A DNA stretch of 64,000 bases, taken from assembly GCA_903813345.2 (NCBI GenBank), contig CAIIXF020000004.1, positions 9,742,196-9,806,195 on the forward strand, in the 5' to 3' direction. Source of the stretch: Owenia fusiformis. Lineage: Eukaryota; Annelida; Polychaeta; Sabellida; Oweniidae. Below the pieces are notes generated by a model. The model ran no database searches, was not told the DNA's origin, and saw only the letters and a list, made by a program, of their open reading frames with translations. The translations under genes were made by a program, and so were the position numbers. Positions 9,897 through 22,000 of this stretch are shown here, in pieces. The stretch's first letter is position 1. The number at the start of each line of letters is the position of its first letter.

Positions 9897-12400
9897 TATA
9901 ATTCCGACATGCATGTTCAGATCATGTATATATGGGTTATTGTAAAAATAAAAAATATGAAGACTTGCTTCAAACATCAAATGACTGTATTGTTACAGCT
10001 GGATGATTTAAACTGCTGTTACTATCTTTCAAAATGGGGGACAAGATTCTTTCGTTTCCAATAAACCTCCGATTTCAGCTAAACAAAGTTAAAAAAAATG
10101 CTCAAATACCCACGATGGAAAATTTCAAAGAAAATTGTCGAAATAGGCTAATATGTAGCTTAGGTAAAGGGAATGATGATAGCACTGCTGTATTATAATT
10201 CTAATATTATACGAGGGAAACTTCATATTTAGCCGCTGTAAAAGGGTAGGAGGTCCTATCAAATTATTCCTACTTTCCATTGATTTATATGGTGACCTAA
10301 ATACAACTCTTTCCCTTATTATCGTATCCGCAATCAGGGCTAGTAAGGGCTTTTGAGAAAGGGGACCATAATCCCCAGGGGACCATAATTTCTTTTACAC
10401 CGGTGTACCCCAATGAAAATCCCTCTATGTTAGGATCAACATGAGGGGACTGCCAGCCTAGGTCTACTTGCTGTGCAAAGTAGAGCCTCAATTTTTTGTT
10501 TTGTCATTTATATTGTATGTTTAATTTTGGTTTTAACATCATTTTCATTCATTTAAATAGTATGGGGCCTTCAATTTATATGGTGAAGTTGCGCCTGAAG
10601 AACCTCAGCACTTTATTGTCAATTGGATATAATGGTTTGAATATGTGAAGTCTAGCGTGAGTTATTCGTGATGTCAATATTTAGGTTTATGTTATCGACT
10701 TAAAGACCCTATATGAAATTTTCACCGATAGTGGCTAAAAATGTTAGCTTGTGATTGAAAAATGGCGGGAAATTTGCATATTTGAGAAATAAAAATTAAA
10801 GGCCCCATATCAACTTTGGCTTATATTATTGTCTTATCCAATTGTTATCAAAGTGTGAAATGTGAAACTTTTTATTAATTTAAAAAAAAATTGAAGGATT
10901 TTTTTCAAAATAATGTGAATTTATTTAAACTAATTTTTAGAGGTTACACTTACACAAAATTCACACAATGGATAGCATTCATCCTCACTTGTTTTTGCCG
11001 ACAAAATTAAGAAAATAGGTTGATAAATAAGCGAGCAATAAACTCATTCATGCATAAAAGTGGTTCAGGGCAAATGCATTTTGAAATTTTAGTTCTCATA
11101 GAAACCAATGTTCCAATAATATTAAAACATAACAATTCATCCTTTTAACCTAGTTAGACAGTCAACATTGGTTTAGTTTTAAGTTCAGCACAGATAAAGA
11201 TGGACATTGACAAATTTTGCCTTCTAAGTGATGTCACGGTGAGGTCACTTCGATATGCTAAAACATTGAATTGGCACATCAGATGCAACATTTTATTATT
11301 GGTTTATATTATACATTTATATCGTTATATTGGTGTTAAAAGGATAATATATAATATTTTATTGCACTTTATAAATAAATATTTGATGATTGAAAAATTC
11401 CAACTTTATTTGGAAAATTGCGGGAAATTGGAGTTTGAAAAATGAAAAGCTGACAACTTTTATTTCAAACTTTTTTTAAGTCATGAAAAATAGTAATTAT
11501 ATGCAAAAACATATTTTTAAACTCTACATGGGGACTGTAAAGTCAGCAGATACCTTACGTTTTCAATGTAAATTATATATACACACAGTATGCATTTTAT
11601 ATCAAAAGTTTTCACTTCAGCAGGTATAGGTGCATTTAAATTTGTAAACTGCAACCTGTGTAACTGTAAGTTATCTTATAAAAGGTAAATGGCATTCTAT
11701 AAAAGTTGCCATAGTCATTCCACGGTTCAGGGTGTTCTTTTGTGTAGTCCATGTCTTGTAGTCAATCCAATTCACAATATCACAGCACACTGGGAAACAA
11801 AACAAACCTGCAAAAAGTAAAATCCTGGAAATCTTTTAAATCACCTGTTAATAGAATTCAAAGTTCAAAACTTTGATTGACTGTACAATAATATTGTATT
11901 TCAGTTACATTGTCTTTAAAATATTATGCACATCAGAATTTTATATTAATTTGGGCAAAGTCTGTCCATGCCCTTTTTCATTTGCCCACTTTCTGTCCAT
12001 GGACTCTAAAATAACTAGAATTTGTATTGCCGGGAACTCAAAATTGGTTGTATTGAATGCCGCCTCTTGTATGTTTCACCTGGCTCTTGTACAAAAAGTT
12101 ACTGAAATCACTGATTTATCTAGAAATTGTAATTTGAAAGCATCTATAAATAAAGTAATGCGCTGCGTGTGCTTGATTATTGGTAAAAATACTTTAACCA
12201 TATAAAGTATAAGCGTGTTTAGTCTATCCTTGCCATAAAACATCATTTTGCATTTTAATACATATGGAAAATATAAAGAGGTTGAACTCCAGAGAGTAAG
12301 CAAGAGAGTGCTCTCTTCTTACATTTTTCGAAACCATTCTAGTTCTATTTGCATTTTTGCTGTGTGGTCGCGTATTGAGAAACTATGGACTATGGAGTTA
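9897..12400. other. Intergenic: 3' flank of gene A shared with gene B flank
   Basis: There is no supportable gene. Up to about 11,540 the sequence aligns in pieces with 51,000-53,730 (shared strings such as AGTATGGGGCCTTCAATTTA at 10,560 and 52,970), so the tandem duplication unit includes this flank. A+T-rich ORFs at 11200-11445 and 11873-12205 have no domain-like composition. 11,540-12,400 shows nothing else recognisable. Confidence 0.6.
10234..10402. mobile_element. ~170-bp insertion present in copy A, absent in copy B
   Basis: Copy A reads ...TTTAGCCG, then an insert beginning CTGTAAAAGGGTAGGAGG and ending ATTTCTTTTACACCG, then GTGTACCCC. Copy B at about 52,818 reads TTTAGCCGGTGTAACCCC without it. 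The ends are inverted versions of CGGTGTAAAAG. A second copy in the opposite orientation lies at about 56,725-56,895. Confidence 0.55.
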
Positions 12401-12590
12401 CACTCCCCTTCATAAGTTTGGCAATCAAACTTAGCTCCCCTATTGGACTATGTGTTATATATTTAAGTTACGTTCCCATCAATATTATAAGTTATTTCAT
12501 CTCAGGTTAAGTAATTAAAAATTCAAATGTAAAGGCTTTAACACGTAGTTCAATGGGGCAGCTAAGGTTGTCAAACATATTGAGGGAGTG
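12401..12590. mobile_element. Short (190-bp) deletion derivative of the CACTCCCC TIR element
   Basis: It begins CACTCCCCTTCATAAG after TA (12399-12400) and ends TGAGGGAGTG before CA. It retains both terminal arms, including the AACACGTAGTTCAATGGGG block, but lost the interior. Same family as 4740-8775, 53094-53337 and 62462-63330. Confidence 0.7.
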
Positions 12591-13838
12591 CATGTTTAAA
12601 TCTGACACAGATAGCAGAATAAGAACTATAGGGAATCGGTGAGACGTTCAACATTAAATACATGTCGATATATATTATATTTCACACATTATGTTCCTTA
12701 ACCTCATATAAAGTACACGTTCTTGTAAATGTCATGTTGACTTCCCAATACAAACCACTCAGAAAACAAAAACACTTTATACGTATAGGAGTCGTTTCTT
12801 AATTTATTCCCCAACTGAAACAATATTTAATGGATATGAAACTAATTTAGACATGTAAATATTGAATGCACCGTTGTGTGCGCATGCGTTGACCCAAAAT
12901 TGAGAACGTACAAACTGGTTCTGTTTTTAGCTCAAATGGTGAGCTATTGCAATCACTCACTTGCCCGTCTGTCTGTCCGTCTGTCAACAAATGGCCAGTT
13001 TTAAAACCTCTGCCAATAGTAGTATTTCCGTTTTAAGTTGTTTTTGTTCAACATCAATATAGAAACTCCCCCCGTGACTCAAAATGGTCGCCATTTTGTC
13101 TCGCAGAATTCACTTGTGGCCAATATCCTAGCTAAACAAATAATTTTGGCATTTGATATTTCGATAGAAGAGAAGTGATTCTTTGTTATATTTGGAATGC
13201 ATACATTATTCCCGGGGGGGGGGTACTCCAATATTCATGGCTTCGTGATCGAAATATGGAGCTAAACAGAAAACTGTCACCAGACTGAGACCAACGTAAT
13301 GTATAGAGGGGGAGGGGGTAAATGGTGAGGGTATGTACAGTGTACATGTATATGGCACGAGGTCTCCCAATTTTATCTTTTTATTACAAGCTCATATCGC
13401 TACGATTGGATTTCATTTTCTTTTTCACCGTTTAGTTGATAGAACATCCGAATAACGGTGCACGTTTAGTAAGGCAGTGCGTTGCCCCGCTTGCTTCACG
13501 TCTAGTGAACGATGGTACTGGATGTCCGGAAACAAAGCTTATTACATCATGCACATGGCATCCACACAGCGTATATCAAATACACGGCGCTATATGACAT
13601 CTATTTTAACCATATTTGCTAAAATTGATATCGAACGACGTATATTATCCCTTTACAAACGGGTTGCCTTTCACTCTAACTATTGAATTAAAGTAAATTT
13701 ACCTTTTGTTTCGTTATCTAAAATGTGATTGGAATACCATTGTGAGAGTTTTTCTTTAAGTTCCTTTCTATTGGTAGCTTTGACACAGAAATACGATAAT
13801 TTTAATTTATTATCATATATCACTCCATGCAGACAGAT

Positions 13839-13992
13839 CGCCTAACATTACATTCGTATGAACTGTATTGTTTTATTTCCTTTATATAAAAACCCGAGTC
13901 TAAAATTACTTATTATTTATTAGTACTAAAAAATAATTTGCTACATGGCTTTGAATGTCGAATTTCGCATCATACGAATGTAGTTTTAGGCG
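13839..13992. mobile_element. 154-bp foldback MITE
   Basis: The left arm CGCCTAACATTACATTCGTATGA and the right arm TCATACGAATGTAGTTTTAGGCG are inverted copies, with an AT-rich interior. Target duplication is unclear. Confidence 0.6.
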
Positions 13993-15291
13993 AACTGTAT
14001 GTAAGCGGTGTATGTAGCTATTCTATGTAGTATTGTTAGGTCAACTTATCGTAGCTTAGTGACAGGCGATATTGCTCGAATCGAAATAACTCAAACGTTA
14101 CGACATTTGATGAGTCATGTGACGATTTCACCCGACGATTTCACCCGAGGACACTCTAAACCAGAAAGTCACGCAGGTTTCAAAAACTTAGTGCTGAATC
14201 AAAATTTACTTCCGCCTTTATTTTAGCCGAATAGTGGTTGATTTGCCAATTTTGTCCAATATTAATCAATTTTTAGGTAAATAAAATATTTCAAAACTCT
14301 TAATAAAATGTCAAGCTCCATTAGCGTCACAAAATTAGACCTAAACGATCCCACCCAGTGAGTATGTAAAAATGCTGAGTTTATTAATTCTCTATTACCA
14401 AGTAATAAGTTGAACAGACAAATATTTATAATTATGAAATGTACCTGAATCCCATGACCCATAGTGATAAAATCTTAATAAAATACTAATAATAATGCTA
14501 ATTTGGCTTGAGATAATTAACTTTTAAATGTAACGAATATGATGTTATCCAACAGCGGGCTCTACTTTTGCAATCAAAGCTTTTGCAACAGATAGATGCA
14601 AGACACATCCAAGTCTGGAAACGTAGCTCACTGAATTGAAACTATGAATTACATACACTATTGTCTGTCACACTGCTTCAAAGGCAAGCAGTTGAACCTG
14701 AAAAATAAGATATCTATAGACCATTGTGCCATAATATATAGACAAGTATATTCATATTGGACACGAATGACATTTGTATATTTCAGATTATTTAGTGTTT
14801 AGTGCAATGAGCAGTTGATGCAAGAAAAATTAAGAAAGCAGGGGTGAAATGGGTCGAAAATTAGGAAAACATTTCAGAAAAAACATGTTGGTGGGTTGTT
14901 TACATCTACCCTGTCTCAAAGTCGAAATTATTTTATCATCTCTAGAAGTGGTTTTCCTGGAGGTAATGCATTGGCCTAACATATGCAATTGTTTAAATCC
15001 TCAGAAAATGGCCAAAATCCAACATATGACTGTCAAAAATCTGTTGCGCTAATTTCCCTCCTGCTTTATTGAGAAATGGAAAATAGCATAATTATAAATA
15101 TTCGTGAAATACCCTTTGAGTGTTGTTTATTGCTCGACCGATCACGTCAAACAATTCAAGTATAAATTAAAGTATAAATTCAAGTATATATAGTTTCATC
15201 TTTTTACTTCCTGGTTTAAAAGTTTCTGCGAAGCATTTCTTTATCAAACTGAGATTGGTAGAGCTACTTATTCAGGTTGTTAAGTTGCCTT

Positions 15292-15298
15292 TATAAAT
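15292..15298 (+). promoter_or_regulatory. Candidate TATA box of gene B
   Basis: TATAAAT lies 57 nt before the gene B initiator ATG (15355), a distance that would fit a TSS near 15,320 with a short 5' UTR. The whole region is AT-rich and a second run of TATA-like sequence lies at 15,186-15,193, so this is only a candidate. Confidence 0.3.
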
Positions 15299-15354
15299 AT
15301 AAATTCACCGACTTATAGTATTTTTGAGAGATTAGACCCACAGTATAAACCACG

Positions 15355-16032
15355 ATGGCGTCTTCATTTTCAATTTACCTGCTTTTACTTTCCACAACCT
15401 TGCTTGGAAACGGGAAATGCGAAACGGCATTACCGGGATTTATAGATAGCGACGTAAGTCTAACGCTAGACAACAGTCCCTATCTAGCATCAGGAAACGT
15501 AAGTATATTTTCCATGTGTCAGTGATGCTTAGAATAAAATACGAAGCATTGTAAAAGAGAATACTTGTATAACTCCAGTCCCTTCCGAATGATTTCTCGA
15601 GAGGGGGGGGGGGGGCGACGGGTGGACTGTGCCAGCGCAAATCGTTGTCGGCGCTAAGCGCTGCGAGCTTGGTGGTCTGGGATCATGCGGCACACGGAAC
15701 ATTTTTGAAATTCATGCCCTTTCTGGCCCATTTTGAGCTTATCTGAGAGCCATATATACTTGCTTCATTTAATACAAAAATCTCTAATAATAACAATTGG
15801 TCAAATATTAATTTACATGGAATTGTTAAACGTATTGGAACTCCCCATAAATTAAACATGTTTCTTAAACCTGCATATTTTTAAAACTAGGTCACTGTAA
15901 CCGAGAAAGGCAATCTCACTATTCATCCCCACATTACAATACAGTTCGATCCTGGAGCGTCAGTTCAGGTCCATGGGGTACTACAGGTCGTCGGGCAAAG
16001 CAGCCGGGAGATTAACCTTGTGGGGGCTTCGG
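15355..16032 (+). CDS. Gene B exons 1-2: signal peptide and first beta-helix leader
   Basis: Exon 15355-15498 encodes a signal peptide (hydrophobic IYLLLLSTTLLG, probable cleavage near GKCETA). Exon 15891-16032 encodes the leader NLTIHPHITIQFDPGASVQV followed by HGVLQVVG. Leaders of this form (G-x-L-T-V-x-P-G-x-x-x-x-F ... G-x-L-x-x-x-G) precede parallel beta-helix domains, and the same form recurs twice more in exon 5. The donor after GGAAAC at 15499 is used; an earlier GTAAGT at 15453 lies inside the reading frame and is read through in this model, but it could be an alternative donor. Confidence 0.8.
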
Positions 16033-19000
16033 GTAAGTACGATGTTGCTTGAAGTATTCATTTTTATTGCGACAATTTTTCACAATAACAATGATAATCT
16101 CTACGATTTTTCATCCTAGATAATCTCCTTTAATCATGTATGGGATATTAGAATGCAATAACAAGGTCAACCTGTGTCAACAAAATTGATAGGGTACTAT
16201 TTACTGATCATAATTCTGATTTGAACGATTGTTTTTATATTATAACAAATGTAAACAGGTTGGGAATGTCAAAAGGACGAGTAAATATCAAATGTATTAT
16301 TACATTTTATGGCTTTTAAAGTCAATATAACTTTTATAACATTTTTTATAAATGATAAACACACACCACTCAAAATTCATGTAGACATAAGATCACAGTA
16401 AACGTGTGAAATAAAATTGGGGTAATAAAAAGCATAAGAGTGCATACTACGAGACGGTGGGGATAGTTATCACGTGACCTTCGTAATTGATGGTGTCTGA
16501 ACACGGTGTTCGATTTTCTCGTATAAGCCAGAAAAATGATTATTTTTCATATTTATACTTTGTTAACAGCGTCATATTTCTCCCCACTTATGTATACTAT
16601 CGCAGTCTTTTCAACGAGCCTAAATTGACAAGCATAGGACGCATATTTTTGAGATATCATTTTTCTTCGTTTTGAAAAATGATGGTGTCTGACAGCTCTA
16701 AAATTCTGTATGATGGTGTCCGTACAGATTTTTAATACACGACATGAATACCAGTCTCCATGTTTTCATGTGTAATTGTTTATTATATTCTATGCATTCC
16801 CGTACTCTAGTATATTTAAGGTTTTGTATAAAAACCTCGTACCTCGTACCCACGTCCCGACCCACGTGCATGGGGCATGATACAGTCTTCGAAGGGTTCA
16901 ATTTTTAAAATATAAGATCATAACTCTTCGTCTATGCTGGATTGTCAATGCATTAGTGCACTAGCGCTCAAAGGCTGACATGTATGTAATACAGATCTAA
17001 CGTTTGTTTTGTTATAAAATAAGGCCAGAATTACAAAATTGTTTATCTTTGCTATTTTATCCTTCATCAATAGAATCTGTCACTCGTATTAATGTCACTA
17101 TAAATAAGCTGCCCTGTCAACCCTCGTGCATTGTTTGTGATTGTCACAACTTTGCATGCGAGTTCCGTATGTCACGCATTTGCTTTGAAATATGTGTATA
17201 TGCTGAGTGTATGTGTCACACATTTGCTTCGAAATGTTTTGTACCATTTTGGATATTGACTATACTTGTGCAACAAATGTACAAAGTGGATTAAGAATAT
17301 GACTATACAATTGAATAATAAGGGAAATTGGTTCACTAAAAAAATCCTCTGCTGGGGACTTTCAGGAAATCGTCTTTAATGTGTGACTATATTGCCACAT
17401 TTAGGTTGCATTACAAAATTTACGATAAACCAAATGAAGCACAAAATTCCATTTAGCAAGTCTCCAACATATACAACCCAATTTATTGTAGATTTTCCCT
17501 GATCCTTTCAAGCTTTAAAAATTGAACCCTTCAAAAACTGTATCACGACTTACGTACGTGGGTATGAGGAACGATTTTTTCAATACAAAAGCCTATATTT
17601 AAAAATTTATTTTACAATGCAGAAGCTAGACCCTATAAATGTTCAATACTTTTGCAGAGCAATTGACTTTAATCAGGAAAATGACATCAAGAAGAAATCC
17701 TGTATTTTGATTGGTCAGATTTTTACCTACAACCAATGACATCACCAATATTTTATCATTTCTCTGGCCTCTCAAAAGGTGACAGGCTTTACTGAGTAAT
17801 ACCATCCATGGCAGTCTAAATCGATTGACTGAACTAATTTTATTTTGTTTTATTCAAGTACATCAAGTAATCTTTTGTAATATCGGATAAATAACGTCTA
17901 ATCAAATAACCTAATCGCCCAATTTCTGGTGACAATACACAATGTATCTAATTTCCTCTGATGGATGATTGTCCCACACATGATATGCAAATCGTTCAGT
18001 GTTGGAAATTCAGCAAATGGATGGCAGTGATAACAGGCAAATATCACAATTCTAGGTTGATTTTGGTTTCATCCAAAATTAAACAATTATAGCATTTGAA
18101 ATAAAAAATAACATGGCACGCCCCTCTCTTTGGATTTGGAAACCAGAGTTTCTAAATTACAATGTTCAAATGCTACAACACATTGGAAAGACGCAGCTAT
18201 ATTTAAAAATAACACGAAAACAAACTTTCCAAGTAGTGTTATTAAAATCTGTACAGACACCATCATGCAGAATTTTAGAGCTGTTCAGACATCATCATTT
18301 TTCGAAATAAAAAACTAAAGAGATATCTCAAAAGATATGCGTCCTCGGCTTGTAAATTTAGGTTCATTTGAAAGACTAAGATAGTATGCGAAAGTGGGGC
18401 GGGATTTGAAGCATTTAACAAAGTATAAATATGAAAATTATTCGTTTTTCTTGCTTAATCGAGAAAATCTTACACCTTGTTCAGACACCAGCAGTTGCGA
18501 AGGTCACGCAATGACTATCCCTAACGTGTATAAATAGTTCATCAATACGCACACTTTCCTGTCACTTGAATTGTACGTTGTGTCCTTCAAAGCACATTTA
18601 GGTGAATTAATTAACGATTAAATTACTTTAATATTTTAGTTTTACGTACTTTATCTTATATCATACTGATCTGGTTACTCCAAGAAAACTCTGAAACAAA
18701 CTGACTTAAACGCTCCAAGACACTATTTTAATTCACGATGCTAGACACTGATTTACAAATCTCTTACAAAAGCTGTCTTGTATGTAGATTTCAAAGATTA
18801 TATCAGTTTGACTGAATTTTGAATATTTAATTATGTAAATCAAGATTATTTCTACTCTCGCTAGTCTATTAAAAGTAATTATTACAGATCGTGTAGAGCA
18901 TATTGTTGCTTGATTTATAGCAATTTGACATTTGCCTGTAGGGACGCTTCACCTTTCTTAATAGATCTTATGAAAGCATATTCATTCCATTTTTTAGAAG

Positions 19001-22000
19001 ATTTAACATATTTACCCGTGTCATGCGCCTAATATATTGAGCAAATTCAATTGTAAACTTTTACTTGAAAATTTATTTAAGCTCCCTCCGTTCATTTTCC
19101 GATCACTGGACGTGATTCTGAGATAGAAACTGTGCTAATATTGACTCTAAAAATAGAAGTATATACTTTTCCCAAAATTCTTGTTAAAGTAATCTCTCTA
19201 TAGTTTTGAGATAAATAAGTCTTCTTGTTTTTTGTTCACGTGTCTGGTTTAGACCAATAAGAGAGAGGGGAATATGACAGTGATATAATAATATGCTATT
19301 TGGACATGTTATTTCTTTTCTAATATTTGTATATAATTCCTCAAACATGTATATGAGTAAATAATTAAATATAACAGGTTTTCCTGAATCTTGCTTGACG
19401 TGAAACCGAGTATTCAGGTTTCTTTTTAAGATGTTATTTTGTATATTATTGAAAAACAGAGTATACATCGCAGTATAATAGTTGATGTGGACATGATACA
19501 AGAATATACTTGCTTATTTTTGGACACCTGGCTGAAACTTCTTCTGTTCCTATCTACCTTGTGAAACCATTACCAAGATAATTCAAAATCAGAGTTCTTG
19601 AAGAATTCAATTAAAACCCGTGGTCCACTGGTTTTGTGTCAGGGGGCATACCCTGCTGCCTTCCTATTTTTTCTTGAATTCTTCCAATAGTAAATTTTTT
19701 TCATACAATATCTGCCCTTTAACAGTCCTTTAACATGAATTTGAAAATCAAACCTTTAAAAAACCTTTGATTCTGAAAATGTGAACGAACGGGTTAGTAT
19801 AAAACGGGGTCAAATACATTATATGTTTTCTTCATTTCAAGGAACTGATTCTTGCGGAATACACCTACATCCAGGGAGTACACTTTTGGCAACATATACA
19901 AATATACACCGTTGTCAACTAACCATCGATCAATATCAAACTGCACTAGTTTTACGACATGTCGCAATCACAGAATCTCCCGGCATCGGATTGAGCATAC
20001 TACGCATGCGTCACCACATCAATATCACCGATTCGAACTTCGTCAACAACACCCTTAGTGGAATCCACATTGAAACATACACTGGCCAAGTAAACATAGA
20101 GCGTGTGGAGGCATCCGACAATGGCGATACTGGCACCACCTATATTCGACTACCAGAGCCATCTCCTCAAAGAAAAATGATGTTTTGTACACCAGGAGTG
20201 GAGACTACAGAATTGTCTGCAGGAGAAGCAGTAGAAGTGATGATAGATACACCTCAAACTGACATGAGAAGTGGATGTATTCAAGTAAACCATATTTTAA
20301 CGTTTCATTCTATGTTAACAGAAAATCCCCCACTGAGCAGGGAAAGTGTTGTCCCTACAGTGATCCATTGTAAAACCGCCTGATCTATTATAATATAAAT
20401 ACAGTACGTTAGCTTTTGATAGGCCATGCACCCCTTGGTTGTCTTTACCATTGTTGCGTAAATATGTTCATGGTAATTTAATACTTATAGAAAAATCGTT
20501 GAACTGGATCTCTGTACAAAATGAGATTTTTGATGTGAGTCTCACTTTAAGCAAAGTGCCTTTAGGTTTAGGATTTGGCCAACGTCTAATTTGACGTCCT
20601 TAAGATAAGAATTTTTCAAGATGGTGTTGATTACCAAATATAACTTCTTTAATGTTATATTAACAAAGTTGTTGATTTTCTTTCTCAGAGATATTTATTT
20701 TTCCTTTGACGGATTTCCATCCTACTTCTTCAGAAATAAAATTATATTTGAATCAAACTGAAATAATTAAGTATTACATAACAATGAGACAAATAGGAAC
20801 CGTCACCATAGTAAACTTCAAACTGATGGACATCCTACGAAACATCAAAAAAATCTCTGAGAAAGAAAATCAACAACTTTGTTAATAGTACATTACTACC
20901 AGAGAGATGAACATTCATAGAAACTTCTTTCATAAAATGGACAATCGTCAACTGTCGTTTCGTTTTCAGAGTTTTAAAACTGGCAAAGGCTGGAACATTC
21001 TTGCATCTTTCAAAAACTTAACGGCCGTTTGGTCAGGGTCAACTAGTACCAGGGATAGATTACAAATAAGAGATGGGAACGCTACAGGAACTTTGTTAAG
21101 AGAAGTATATCTCTCCAGAAGTCAGAAAACGTACACTCCTGATGTCCTCAGCACACTTGATGAATTGTGGTTTCGACTCGATTGTGGTCTCCGTAGACTA
21201 CAAGTGACACTTTTAATCCAGTCAACCAAAAGTAACGGTAACAGACATATACATTTTCGATATTCTTTATCTAAATTATACCATTTTCAATATACAAGGG
21301 TTGTCCCAGTAGAAATGCATTATATGCTCTGACTTTCTTGAACAGTCTTCAATTCAACTCAAATTTTCTGTATATTGCAATTGAAGTGTTATACATTATA
21401 TCCTGAAGTTTTGTATATAAATAATATTGTCATGTTTTTAAAAAACATTGCTTTCAGCATATATATAGCACTCCATCATTTAAAATTTCCCTTTACTTTT
21501 CAAATGATGGTGTCACTGGGTCAAAGCAAACAATATCAAATATTTTAACGTCAGGGGCAATATTCTTGATTCGAACATGGCTGTATTCCGCCAAAAGGTA
21601 TGACCCCTATATAGTCCATTTAAAAACCTGTGGTATTGTTCTAAATAACCCCATAGTTGGGTAAAGGGTACCTAGTATGCCACTATTTGGTATCAAATAA
21701 AGAGGAGGAATTCAGCTTTCATTTGAATTACGAAAATAGCGATGTAGGTCAAAATACTTCCGACGTGATCATGTTTACTACGCGTTTGCCCATCATCTAA
21801 GAATTGAGGAAATGGTAGCAAACGCGAGTGACAATAAATGGACCCTGATATCTCAAAAAGTAAGACTCCCTATAATTTGATTAGATCAATCGAACCCCTA
21901 TATGAACAGGTACATTTTGATATATAGCACTATGGGGGGTAAGCGTTTTATAGTTGATCACGAACGCCAAATGTGCAAAGTATTGTTGTGAAATTCCAAT

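Larger units (their letters stand above)
12591..15354. other. Intergenic region upstream of gene B
   Basis: No gene is supported. It contains a TTAGCTCAAATGGTGAGC-type interspersed repeat start near 12,930, followed by a GTCT/GTCC microsatellite (about 12,965-12,988); a G tract near 13,212; and the MITE at 13839. The small ORFs at 13477-13686, 14008-14226 and 14849-15052 look random. The last 100 bases probably include the gene B promoter. Confidence 0.55.

Noticed and set aside
11873-12303. ORFs on both strands in the A-flank
   Set aside because: They overlap each other, show no domain pattern, no splice context, and no conservation in copy B.
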